DNA of 7,147 nucleotides. Source: JBNFVY01 sp049943335 (GTDB lineage Bacteria; Pseudomonadota; Alphaproteobacteria; Rhodobacterales; Rhodobacteraceae). This document shows, piece after piece, positions 1 to 6,156 of the stretch (positions are counted from its first letter, which is position 1; every line of letters begins with the position of its first letter). Below the pieces are notes generated by a model. The model was not told the DNA's origin and did no database searches. It was given only the letters and a program-made list of their open reading frames with translations. The stretch spans positions 1 through 7,147 of the forward strand of contig NZ_JBNFVY010000021.1 in assembly GCF_049943335.1 (NCBI RefSeq), read 5' to 3'. The position numbers and the translations under genes were made by a program.

Positions 1-260
1 GACAGAAAGCCATAGCCCGGATGCACCGCATCCGCGCCGATCCGCTGCGCCACATCGACAATCTGCGCAATGTCCAGATAGGCCGCCACCGGCGTCGCCC
101 CTTCGATGGTCACAACCTCGTCGGCAATCGCATGGGCTGGGGAATCTACTTCGCTGGGATGCCGCAACACGGCGGTCTTGATACCTTTGACGCGGGCGGT
201 GCGCAGAACGCGGGCAGCGATCTCGCCCCGGTTAGCGACGAGAAGTTTGGAAATGGTCAT
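1..260 (-). CDS. Biotin carboxylase of an acyl-CoA carboxylase, N-terminal part (truncated by window edge)
   Basis: This is the first 86 codons of a biotin-dependent carboxylase. Such enzymes use ATP and bicarbonate to carboxylate biotin, and a partner carboxyltransferase passes the CO2 to an acyl-CoA. The N-terminal domain of the biotin carboxylase/carbamoyl-phosphate synthase L-chain family is recognisable: ANRGEIAARVLR at residues 9-20, then an ATPVAAYLDI segment near 55-64 and AVHPGYGFL at 78-86. The ATP-grasp domain, the biotin domain and any fused carboxyltransferase would lie beyond position 1. The ATG at 260 is chosen because an in-frame TGA lies at 270-272. The ribosome site is ambiguous: AAGGA at 273-277 is 12 bases away and AGGA at 262-265 is too close. 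The gene follows the binding-protein gene after 74 bases, so it probably belongs to the same transcript. An acetyl-, propionyl-, methylcrotonyl- or geranyl-CoA carboxylase cannot be told apart from this fragment. Confidence 0.9.
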   Translation of the reverse strand, partial: MTISKLLVANRGEIAARVLRTARVKGIKTAVLRHPSEVDSPAHAIADEVVTIEGATPVAAYLDIAQIVDVAQRIGADAVHPGYGFL

Positions 261-283
261 ATCCTGCAGTCATCCTTTTTTTC

Positions 284-313
284 GTCCTCCCCCGCAAATT
301 TGCGGGGAAGGAC
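284..313 (-). repeat. Long intergenic palindrome/stem-loop between the binding-protein and carboxylase genes
   Basis: Bases 290-307 form a perfect 18-base palindrome (CCCCGCAAATTTGCGGGG). The arms continue outward to 284 and 313, interrupted only at pair 289/308. In RNA copied from the minus strand that pair is U-G wobble, so the transcript can form an unbroken stem of at least 12 pairs around an AAAUUU loop. In plus-strand RNA the same pair is a C-A mismatch. The downstream side on the minus strand is GAAAAAAAGG (274-283) and not a U run, so it is not a standard intrinsic terminator. A role in mRNA stability, processing or partial read-through between the abundant binding protein and the carboxylase is possible, as is a dispersed intergenic repeat. 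Function is inferred only. Confidence 0.75.
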
Positions 314-334
314 ATTTCAGGCCGTGTCAGCGGA

Positions 335-1525
335 TCAATCGACTTCCATCCGCTCGGATACGATTGAGAACGTGCTGTCCTCGGCATTGGACTGCAGAAC
401 CATCACGGCAGTCGGAGCGTGGCGTACCCCCTTACCAAAGGTGACCGGGCCCAGCAGGCCATCGGTTTCGAACCCGTCGAGATTTTCCAGGTTCTCAATT
501 ACGCAGGCCCGCGTCAGGTCCGCGCCGCATTCGGTCGCAGCATGTTCGAACATCGTCGCCCCGGCGTAGCCCGAAAGCGCATACCGGTTCAGCGATTGGA
601 CTTCACTTTCGCTAAGATACTTGTTTGCCAATTCCATGAACTTCGCCACACCCGGCACTTCGAGAGAGTTCAGCGCCGGTACATAGTCGGCAGTATAAAA
701 GCCATCACCAGCGCTGCCCGCCAAAGCCTGAACAGGTGTCAGGTGGGCGGAATGGGCCCCGAGGAATGTGATGTCCATCCGGTTCTTGGCCGCTTCCTTC
801 AGGAAGGTGGAATGCTCGGCCACGACACCGCCCGAGATCAAAACGGTGACGCCGGCTGCACGCGCTTTCAGCATTTCAGCGGAAAAGTCTTTTTGGCCGC
901 GCTTGAATTCCAGTTCCAGAACGTTGTTCAAACCATATTTTTCAACGCCTTCAAGATATCCGCAGCGAACATCGTCGCCAAATTCGTCGTCCTGAAAAGC
1001 GATCGCGTATTTTTCATCTTTCAGGCCAAGCTCTTCGACAAGGAATGTCATGCCGGCGGCGATCTCCTGGCAATAGGTCGGCCCGACGACGAAGAGTGAA
1101 TTGAGCGGCGGATTGAAATGGCGTGAATTCACGGCCATGCTGTTGATCGCCGGCATACCGAGTTCGTCGATCAGGGGCATCATCGCCGCCAGTTGCGAAC
1201 TGCCGGATGTTCCGATCAGCGCGAAAATATCATCGACGTCGACCATTTTTTTCAGGCTCTGAAGCGAGCGCGCGGGAACATACCCGTCATCTTCGAAAAC
1301 GATCTCGACCTGCCGACCATTAATTCCACCGCGGGCATTCACATCCGCTTGCCAGACCTTCAGCGACAGCGAATGAGCCTTGCCCAGCAGACTGGGCGGG
1401 CCAGTCAAGGGGTCAACGGCACCCAAGACAATCTTGTCATCGGTAACGCCAGGTTCGGCCGTGGCGCCGACGCCTGCGATCATTAGAAGGGCGGCTGAAA
1501 GCGTCCCTTTCAAAATCCTGTTCAT
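335..1525 (-). CDS. Periplasmic substrate-binding protein of a branched-chain amino acid type (HAAT) ABC transporter
   Basis: A 396-residue solute receptor that should bind its ligand in the periplasm and deliver it to the LivHM permease. Residues 1-23 form a signal peptide: Asn-Arg-Ile-Leu-Lys, a hydrophobic core at about 8-20, and an ATA cleavage site before Glu24. The mature part begins with VTDDKIVLGAVDPLTGP (27-43) and shows the type I periplasmic-binding (Leu/Ile/Val-receptor) fold pattern, including NARGGINGRQVEIVFEDDG (63-81) and IGTSGSSQ (104-111). Four cysteines (152, 188, 333, 341) occur in the mature protein and could form disulfides. The ATG at 1525 follows AGGGAG (1534-1539) with eight bases between. 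It is the last transporter gene of the cluster, 68 bases after LivM. No motif identifies the ligand. Next to an acyl-CoA synthetase, an organic acid is as likely as an amino acid. Confidence 0.93.
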   Translation of the reverse strand: MNRILKGTLSAALLMIAGVGATAEPGVTDDKIVLGAVDPLTGPPSLLGKAHSLSLKVWQADVNARGGINGRQVEIVFEDDGYVPARSLQSLKKMVDVDDIFALIGTSGSSQLAAMMPLIDELGMPAINSMAVNSRHFNPPLNSLFVVGPTYCQEIAAGMTFLVEELGLKDEKYAIAFQDDEFGDDVRCGYLEGVEKYGLNNVLELEFKRGQKDFSAEMLKARAAGVTVLISGGVVAEHSTFLKEAAKNRMDITFLGAHSAHLTPVQALAGSAGDGFYTADYVPALNSLEVPGVAKFMELANKYLSESEVQSLNRYALSGYAGATMFEHAATECGADLTRACVIENLENLDGFETDGLLGPVTFGKGVRHAPTAVMVLQSNAEDSTFSIVSERMEVD

Positions 1526-1533
1526 TCTCGCTT

Positions 1534-1539
1534 CTCCCT
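1534..1539 (-). promoter_or_regulatory. Ribosome binding site of the substrate-binding protein gene
   Basis: AGGGAG on the minus strand, eight bases before the ATG at 1525. It begins only five bases after the second stem-loop of the intergenic region, so that structure could affect ribosome access. Confidence 0.7.
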
Positions 1540-1544
1540 ATTAT

Positions 1545-1586
1545 GGCCCGTTGTCTTGGGCCTATTTTAGTCCGTTTTTCTGGACT
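1545..1586 (-). repeat. Two tandem stem-loops between livM and the binding-protein gene
   Basis: Reading the minus strand, AGTCC (1586-1582) pairs with GGACT (1573-1569) around an eight-base loop. Then GGCCC (1562-1558) pairs with GGGCC (1549-1545), also around an eight-base loop. The two hairpins and their A/T-rich spacers make two 24-base units that agree at 16 of 24 positions. Two stem pairs differ by compensatory change (A-T to G-C, and T-A to C-G). Neither is followed by a U run, so they are unlikely to be terminators. Their place just upstream of the binding-protein gene suits a barrier to exonuclease decay, a processing element or a translation control, which would help make the receptor in excess over the permease. 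That role is inferred from other transport operons. Confidence 0.7.
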
Positions 1587-1593
1587 GTTTGCA

Positions 1594-2631
1594 TCAGTAT
1601 CTGAACGGCCAGTTGACCCAGCGGTTCTTGATTTCGCGGTAAATTCCCATCAAACCATCCGGTTCAAACCGCAGGAACAGAACAATGGTCAGGCCGTAGA
1701 TGAAGCCTTTCAGTTCCAGCGTCGAAACCGACCCCAGCACCCCGCCCATCGAACTGAACACGTAGTTGAGTATCTCGGCCAGCCCCAGCACGAACACCAC
1801 GCCAATCACGGCGCCGGCAGTGGACCCAAGCCCCCCGACGATAATCATGGACACCGCTTCGATTGAAATGACCAGGCTAAAGCTGTCCACGTTCACGAAC
1901 CGGATTTGATACGCCATCAGAGCGCCCGCCACGCCAGCATAAAACGAGCTGACGACAAAGGCATAAAGCTTGTATCGCGCCACTGGCACACCCATCGCGC
2001 GTGCTGCGATATCCTGTTCCCGGATCGCCAGAAACGCGCGGCCGATACGGCTGCGTTTGATGTTTGCAGACCCCAAAATGGCCAGCGTCAAGATTGCCAG
2101 GATCAGGTAGTAGAAGGACTTGTCTGTCGCCAACTCAATCCCGAAGATCGCGGGCTTGGATGTTGATACACCCGAAGAGCCATGCGTGATGCCTTCAGCA
2201 CTCAGGATGAGATGGGTGATGATGATGGTAAAGGCCAGCGTCGTAATCGCCAGATACAACCCCTTCAATCGCAGCGACGGAATGCCAACCAGCAATCCGA
2301 ACGCCGCCGCCATCAGCCCGCCGGCCGGCAGGCACAGCCAAAGCGGCATACCGTAATCGGCCGAGAGGATGGCCGCAGTATATCCGCCCACGGCAAGAAA
2401 CCCGGCTTGGCCAAAGGAAATCAAGCCCGTGGTGCCTGTCAGCAGGTTCAGACCGATGACCCCGATCGCCGCAATCATCATACCGTTGATCAACGATGTG
2501 ACGTGACCGGTCAGTATCAGGGGGGCGGCCAGCGACGTGATCACCAGCGCCCATGTCCAATAGGTCTGGGTCGGATTGCGAAAGAGCGATATCAGCTCTC
2601 CGTAGCTTTCCTGAATAACTCCAGTACGCAT
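1594..2631 (-). CDS. livM: LivM-type permease subunit of a branched-chain-type ABC transporter
   Basis: An inner-membrane permease of 345 residues that would pair with the LivH-type protein to form the channel. It has about eight or nine hydrophobic segments (roughly 26-42, 46-64, 72-90, 95-118, 122-143, 172-187, 220-242, 252-290 and 306-321). Family hallmarks are GLNLLTGTTGLISFGQAGF (60-78), IGRAFLAIREQDIAARAMGV (196-215, the cytoplasmic loop that contacts the ATPases) and GGLGSTAGAVIG (266-277). The ATG at 2631 is preferred: AAAGGG (2641-2646) precedes it by nine bases and the livH stop is only four bases away. A TTG at 2664 in the same frame would add 11 residues and overlap livH by 29 bases, but has no good ribosome site. 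The C terminus ends in a polar tail (REIKNRWVNWPFRY). Substrate choice is set mainly by the binding protein, so the livM label marks the family, not the substrate. Confidence 0.95.
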   Translation of the reverse strand: MRTGVIQESYGELISLFRNPTQTYWTWALVITSLAAPLILTGHVTSLINGMMIAAIGVIGLNLLTGTTGLISFGQAGFLAVGGYTAAILSADYGMPLWLCLPAGGLMAAAFGLLVGIPSLRLKGLYLAITTLAFTIIITHLILSAEGITHGSSGVSTSKPAIFGIELATDKSFYYLILAILTLAILGSANIKRSRIGRAFLAIREQDIAARAMGVPVARYKLYAFVVSSFYAGVAGALMAYQIRFVNVDSFSLVISIEAVSMIIVGGLGSTAGAVIGVVFVLGLAEILNYVFSSMGGVLGSVSTLELKGFIYGLTIVLFLRFEPDGLMGIYREIKNRWVNWPFRY

Positions 2632-2635
2632 GTCT

Positions 2636-3508
2636 TCAGACCCTTTCGATTTCGGGCGTTCCAAACAACCCGTAGGGGCGGATCATCAGAACCACCAGAA
2701 TGACGAGGAAACCGGAGATCTCTTTGAGCCCATGGCCGATGTAACCTTCTGACAGGTTTTCGAGGACCCCGATGAGAATGCCGGATATTGCCGCGCCGAA
2801 CACGGAATCCAGTCCGCCGAGAATAACGGCCGGGAAAGCGCGCAGACCCTGCGTCCACATATCCGGACCCAAGCCATAGATCGTTCCCAGCAAGACCCCG
2901 GAAACTCCGGCGATGACCGCCGCAATGGCCCAGGCCATCGCATAGACGCGCGTCACGTTGATCCCCATCAGCAGCGCGGTGGTTTCACGCGCCGCCGTGG
3001 CCCGCATGGCAATCCCCATGCGCGAAAACCGCAGGAACGCCCACATGCCGATTACGCAAACTGCGAGAAAACCAATGGCATAGAGTTGCGACGTATAGAG
3101 GAAAACCATGCCAAATTCGACGCCGCTGTCACCTATATCAGTCGGCAGAACCAGCGGGTCGGCGCCCCAGATCAGCACAACGACAGCGCGGATCATCACC
3201 GCCAACCCGATGGTGACCATGACAGTTGAAAACACGTCCTGACCCAGCATTGGCCGGATAAAGATCCGCTCGATCAACAGACCGACGAAACCCGAGAGCA
3301 CGACACAGACCACCAGCAATCCCCAGAATGGAAGCGCCCAGGAACTGGCAATGGAAAACGCCATATATGAAATCAGCATCATGACTTCGCCTTGGGCGAA
3401 ATTGACGACACTGGTCGCCTTGAATATCAGGGCGTAACCCATCCCGATGAGACCGTAGATCACCCCGATGGAAATCCCCGAAACGGTGAGCAGTATGAAA
3501 TAGTCCAA
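2636..3508 (-). CDS. livH: LivH-type permease subunit of a branched-chain-type ABC transporter, TTG start
   Basis: A 290-residue inner-membrane permease with about eight hydrophobic segments (near 4-30, 36-56, 60-80, 92-115, 135-159, 186-212, 222-250 and 264-280). Family hallmarks are GLIGMGYALIFKATSVVNFA (19-38) followed by QGEVMML, the cytoplasmic coupling loop MGIAMRATAARETTALLMGI (164-183), and FPAVILGGLDSVFGAAISG (225-243). The start is TTG at 3508. It is supported by AAGGGGG (3516-3522) seven bases upstream and by the N-terminal hydrophobic segment beginning at once, as in the family. The next internal Met (residue 23) would cut into the first membrane segment. The gene follows the acyl-CoA synthetase after 12 bases and precedes livM by four, so the two permeases are probably made together in matched amounts. 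Confidence 0.95.
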   Translation of the reverse strand: MDYFILLTVSGISIGVIYGLIGMGYALIFKATSVVNFAQGEVMMLISYMAFSIASSWALPFWGLLVVCVVLSGFVGLLIERIFIRPMLGQDVFSTVMVTIGLAVMIRAVVVLIWGADPLVLPTDIGDSGVEFGMVFLYTSQLYAIGFLAVCVIGMWAFLRFSRMGIAMRATAARETTALLMGINVTRVYAMAWAIAAVIAGVSGVLLGTIYGLGPDMWTQGLRAFPAVILGGLDSVFGAAISGILIGVLENLSEGYIGHGLKEISGFLVILVVLMIRPYGLFGTPEIERV

Positions 3509-3515
3509 TCTGTTT

Positions 3516-3522
3516 CCCCCTT
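3516..3522 (-). promoter_or_regulatory. Strong ribosome binding site supporting the TTG start of livH
   Basis: AAGGGGG on the minus strand, seven bases before TTG 3508. Its first two bases lie within the TAA stop of the acyl-CoA synthetase gene, so ribosomes ending there are well placed to restart. The strong match may offset the weak TTG codon. Confidence 0.75.
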
Positions 3523-5368
3523 AGCCGTAAATTTCCGACATTTCGGATTCGAATTTTGTTTCGATGACGTTGCGCCGCACCTTTTGCGTGGCAGTCATTT
3601 CGCCATCGTCGTGATCGAGCTCTTTCTTCAGAAGAACGAACTTTCGGATGTTCTCGACGCGTGCAAAAGCGTCATTCACCCGGTCCACTTCCTTGGCGAT
3701 GAGCTCTCTGACTGGTTCCAGACTGGATAGGTGACTGAACGTGGTATACGCGAGGCCTTGGGCCTGGGCCCATTTGCCAACCGTGTCATAGTCGATCTGC
3801 AACAGTGCCCCGAGGAAATTACGCCCCTCTCCGACCACGATCGCCTCGGCGATGTAGATCGAATCTTTGAGCGCGTTTTCGATTTCAGACGGGGTAATGT
3901 TCTTGCCGCCGGATGTGATGATGATGGACTTTTTCCGATCGACGATCGTGATCTCGCCGTTGTCCAGTTGTTCAACCACATCGCCCGTTTGCAACCATCC
4001 ATCGACGATGGTTTCCTTGGTTGCTTTTTCATTGTCCAGATAGCCCAGAAACACGCTGGGATGCTTGATCTCGAGTTCGCCATCTTCGGCGATCCTGTAT
4101 TGCAGTCCCGGTGCGGGAACACCTGCAGCCCCGACCGTGGCCTTTTCGGCATTCTGAAAGAACGCCAGACCGGCCGATTCAGTCATGCCATAGACCTGAT
4201 AAAGTGGGACACCGATCACCCGGAAGAACCGGACAACCTCGGGCGAAATGGATGCGCCCCCAACAAACCCGCAATGGACCTTGTCGATCCCCATGAACCG
4301 TTGCAGCGGGTTAAAGACAAGGATCTTGGCTGCGAAATGCTTGATCTTTTCGACCGGAGTCAGCCGACCGCCGGCTTCGATCTTGCGGAAGTGCGCCTGC
4401 CCCAGATCCAGCCCCCAGTTGTAGATCCGTCTGGCCGTCGGCCGTGCGTCCTGAATTCGGATCGACGCGCTGTATTGCAGCTTTTCCCAAATCCGTGGCA
4501 CGCCCAGGAACACCTTTGGCGCGATTTCACGCAGATTGACCTGCACGGTGTCGATGGATTCGGCAAAATTCACCTCGCCGCCGATCATCAGGCTGAGGAT
4601 CGTCGAAAAGATCCGTTCTGCAACGTGACAAAGCGGCAGATAACACAGCACCGAATACCGATCGCGCGTCAAACCGAACTGTGCAATCAGCGGGAAGGAC
4701 GCCACAAGCAGGTTGCGGTGTGAAAGCAGCGCACCTTTCGGCGGACCGGTGGTTCCCGAAGTATAGACCACAACCGCCGGATCGTCCGGCTTGGTTGCCA
4801 GAATCGAGTCGCGGAAGAAGTTCGCGTCTTCCGGGTGACCCGAGATGTGGTCCCGCCCTGCCTGAACCACTTCATCAAACGATTTCAAGCGGGTGCGGTC
4901 ATAGCCGCGCATCCCCTTCATATCGACACATACGATCATCTTGAGATCTGGAAAGGCGCCGCCGTTCGCTTCGGCATCCAGAACCTTGTCAACCTGTTCC
5001 TGATCCCCGCAGACGACGACGCTGCTCTTGGAATGGCGCAAGATATAGTCAAGCTCGGGCCAGGGATTGGTGGGATAGACCCCGACGGTCATCCCCCCCA
5101 ATGCCTGTGCGGCTATGTCGGAATACAGCCATTCGGGCGTATCTTCGCTTGCGATTGCCAGACGATCACCCCGCCCGAACCCCAAGGTATGAAGACCAAG
5201 GGCAAACCCCTGCACATTCTCGAAATACTCGGCCCAAGTGACCCGGTTCCAGATGCCCAGATCCTTTTCCCGGATCGCAAGTTCATCCGGAATGTTTTCC
5301 GCCCAGTGCATCAACAGTTGCGGCAGCGTTAGATCGCCTTCCTTCAGGCGCAGCTTCAGATCGTCCAT
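3521..5368 (-). CDS. AMP-forming long-chain-type acyl-CoA synthetase within the ABC transporter operon
   Basis: A 615-residue ANL-superfamily ligase that joins a carboxylic acid to CoA through an acyl-adenylate. Core motifs are intact: the P-loop YTSGTTGPPKG (202-212), YGMTES (393-398), TGD (461-463), and DRKK (477-480) followed by GGKNITPSEIE (487-497), the linker and hinge to the mobile C-terminal domain. Lys596 in TATQKVRR is the probable catalytic lysine of adenylation. The DRKK-GGKNITPSEIE pattern and the length fit the bacterial long-chain fatty-acid-CoA ligase group (FadD15/FAA1-like), not the shorter acetyl-CoA synthetases. No membrane segment or signal peptide is evident, so it should be cytoplasmic. 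The ATG at 5368 overlaps the livG stop (TGATG) and has GGAGG (5376-5380) seven bases upstream. A TTG one codon earlier is less likely. Position between ATPase and permease genes suggests it activates the imported substrate. Chain length and substrate are not evident. Confidence 0.93.
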   Translation of the reverse strand: MDDLKLRLKEGDLTLPQLLMHWAENIPDELAIREKDLGIWNRVTWAEYFENVQGFALGLHTLGFGRGDRLAIASEDTPEWLYSDIAAQALGGMTVGVYPTNPWPELDYILRHSKSSVVVCGDQEQVDKVLDAEANGGAFPDLKMIVCVDMKGMRGYDRTRLKSFDEVVQAGRDHISGHPEDANFFRDSILATKPDDPAVVVYTSGTTGPPKGALLSHRNLLVASFPLIAQFGLTRDRYSVLCYLPLCHVAERIFSTILSLMIGGEVNFAESIDTVQVNLREIAPKVFLGVPRIWEKLQYSASIRIQDARPTARRIYNWGLDLGQAHFRKIEAGGRLTPVEKIKHFAAKILVFNPLQRFMGIDKVHCGFVGGASISPEVVRFFRVIGVPLYQVYGMTESAGLAFFQNAEKATVGAAGVPAPGLQYRIAEDGELEIKHPSVFLGYLDNEKATKETIVDGWLQTGDVVEQLDNGEITIVDRKKSIIITSGGKNITPSEIENALKDSIYIAEAIVVGEGRNFLGALLQIDYDTVGKWAQAQGLAYTTFSHLSSLEPVRELIAKEVDRVNDAFARVENIRKFVLLKKELDHDDGEMTATQKVRRNVIETKFESEMSEIYG

Positions 5369-6156
5369 CAAACCGCCTCCGTTTCTTCTTCTATCTTGTG
5401 CCCGAGATATGCCTCGATCACATGCGGATCGGCGCGTATTTCCGCCGGCGTACCGTAAGCGATCCGCTCACCGAAATTCATCACAGCGATATGGTCAGAG
5501 ATATCCGTGACGATCCCCATATCGTGCTCGATCATCATGACGGTGATCTCCAGTTCCTCTTTCAGATCAAGGATGAAACGCGCGATGTCCTCGGTTTCTT
5601 CGGCATTCATCCCTGACACCATTTCGTCGAGCAGCAGCAGCTTGGGCTCGGTGGCCAGCGCGCGGCCCAGCTCGACCCGTTTTTGCAACCCGTAGGCCAA
5701 CGCGCCCACCGGTACGTCGCGAACATGCTGGATTTCCAGAAAGTCGATGATTTCCTCGACCCGCTTGCGGTGCGCCCGCTCTGCGGCGCGCGTGGTGGGG
5801 CCAAAAACCAGCCCGCCCAGCACGCTGGTTTTCATGTGGCTGTGGCGCCCCACAAGCATGTTGTCGACAACGCTGGCATGTTTGAACACCGCCAGGTTTT
5901 GAAAGGTGCGCCCCATTCCCAGTGCCGCGATCTTGTGCGGCGCGGTCCGGGTGATGTCCTTGCCGTCCAGCGTGATCTTGCCTGAGGTCACAGGTAGAAC
6001 CCGGCTGATCATATTGAACATCGTCGTCTTGCCGGCCCCGTTCGGACCGATCAGACTGAAGATCTCGCCCTTGAGAACCGGAAAGCTGACATTATTGACA
6101 GCCGTCACGCCGCCGAATTTCTTGACCAGGTTATCAACCTCTAACAGCACGGTCAT
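5368..6156 (-). CDS. livG: LivG-type ATP-binding subunit of a branched-chain-type ABC transporter
   Basis: A 262-residue cytoplasmic ATPase that would power import as a heterodimer with the LivF-type subunit. Motifs in order: Walker A GPNGAGKT (37-44), Q-loop FQN (85-87), signature LAYGL (153-157) within LAYGLQKRVELGRAL, Walker B LLLLDE (173-178) with catalytic Glu178, and H-loop His211 in MMIEHDMG. The insert between Q-loop and signature (about 104-130) is typical of LivG. Two positions are unusual: the last signature residue is Leu, not Gln, and the residue after the Walker B Glu is Met where Pro is usual (DEMVSGMN). The ATG at 6156 overlaps the livF stop as ATGA and has AGAGG (6165-6169) eight bases upstream. 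An in-frame GTG at 6165 would coincide with that site, so it is rejected. The last residues are acidic (EEETEAV). Confidence 0.95.
   Translation of the reverse strand: MTVLLEVDNLVKKFGGVTAVNNVSFPVLKGEIFSLIGPNGAGKTTMFNMISRVLPVTSGKITLDGKDITRTAPHKIAALGMGRTFQNLAVFKHASVVDNMLVGRHSHMKTSVLGGLVFGPTTRAAERAHRKRVEEIIDFLEIQHVRDVPVGALAYGLQKRVELGRALATEPKLLLLDEMVSGMNAEETEDIARFILDLKEELEITVMMIEHDMGIVTDISDHIAVMNFGERIAYGTPAEIRADPHVIEAYLGHKIEEETEAV
5376..5380 (-). promoter_or_regulatory. Consensus ribosome binding site of the acyl-CoA synthetase gene
   Basis: GGAGG on the minus strand, seven bases before ATG 5368 and inside the 3' end of livG. It decides for ATG 5368 over the adjacent TTG at 5371 and shows that the synthetase can be initiated strongly even though it overlaps the upstream stop codon. 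Confidence 0.75.

Noticed and set aside
284..313. Intrinsic terminator after the binding-protein gene
   Set aside because: The stem is strong, but on the minus strand it is followed by GAAAAAAAGG and not by a U run, and a co-directional operon gene begins 24 bases later. It is recorded as a stem-loop only.
419..1099. A 226-codon open frame on the plus strand opposite the binding-protein gene
   Set aside because: It is antisense to a complete signal-peptide-bearing receptor and its translation has no family pattern. The other plus-strand frames (for example 21-569 and 4835-5332) were rejected likewise.
1540..1545. CATAAT as a promoter -10 box for the binding-protein gene
   Set aside because: It matches five of six consensus bases, but no -35-like hexamer lies at about 17 bases upstream and the start of transcription would fall in the ribosome site. 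It is part of the A/T-rich spacer of the hairpin unit.
2632..2664. TTG at 2664 as the livM start
   Set aside because: It would overlap livH by 29 bases and has no convincing ribosome site, while ATG 2631 has AAAGGG nine bases upstream and a four-base gap from the livH stop.
3731..4723. A 330-codon open frame on the plus strand opposite the acyl-CoA synthetase gene
   Set aside because: It lies fully antisense to an intact enzyme with all its motifs, shows no recognisable domain, and is explained by codon bias in GC-rich DNA.
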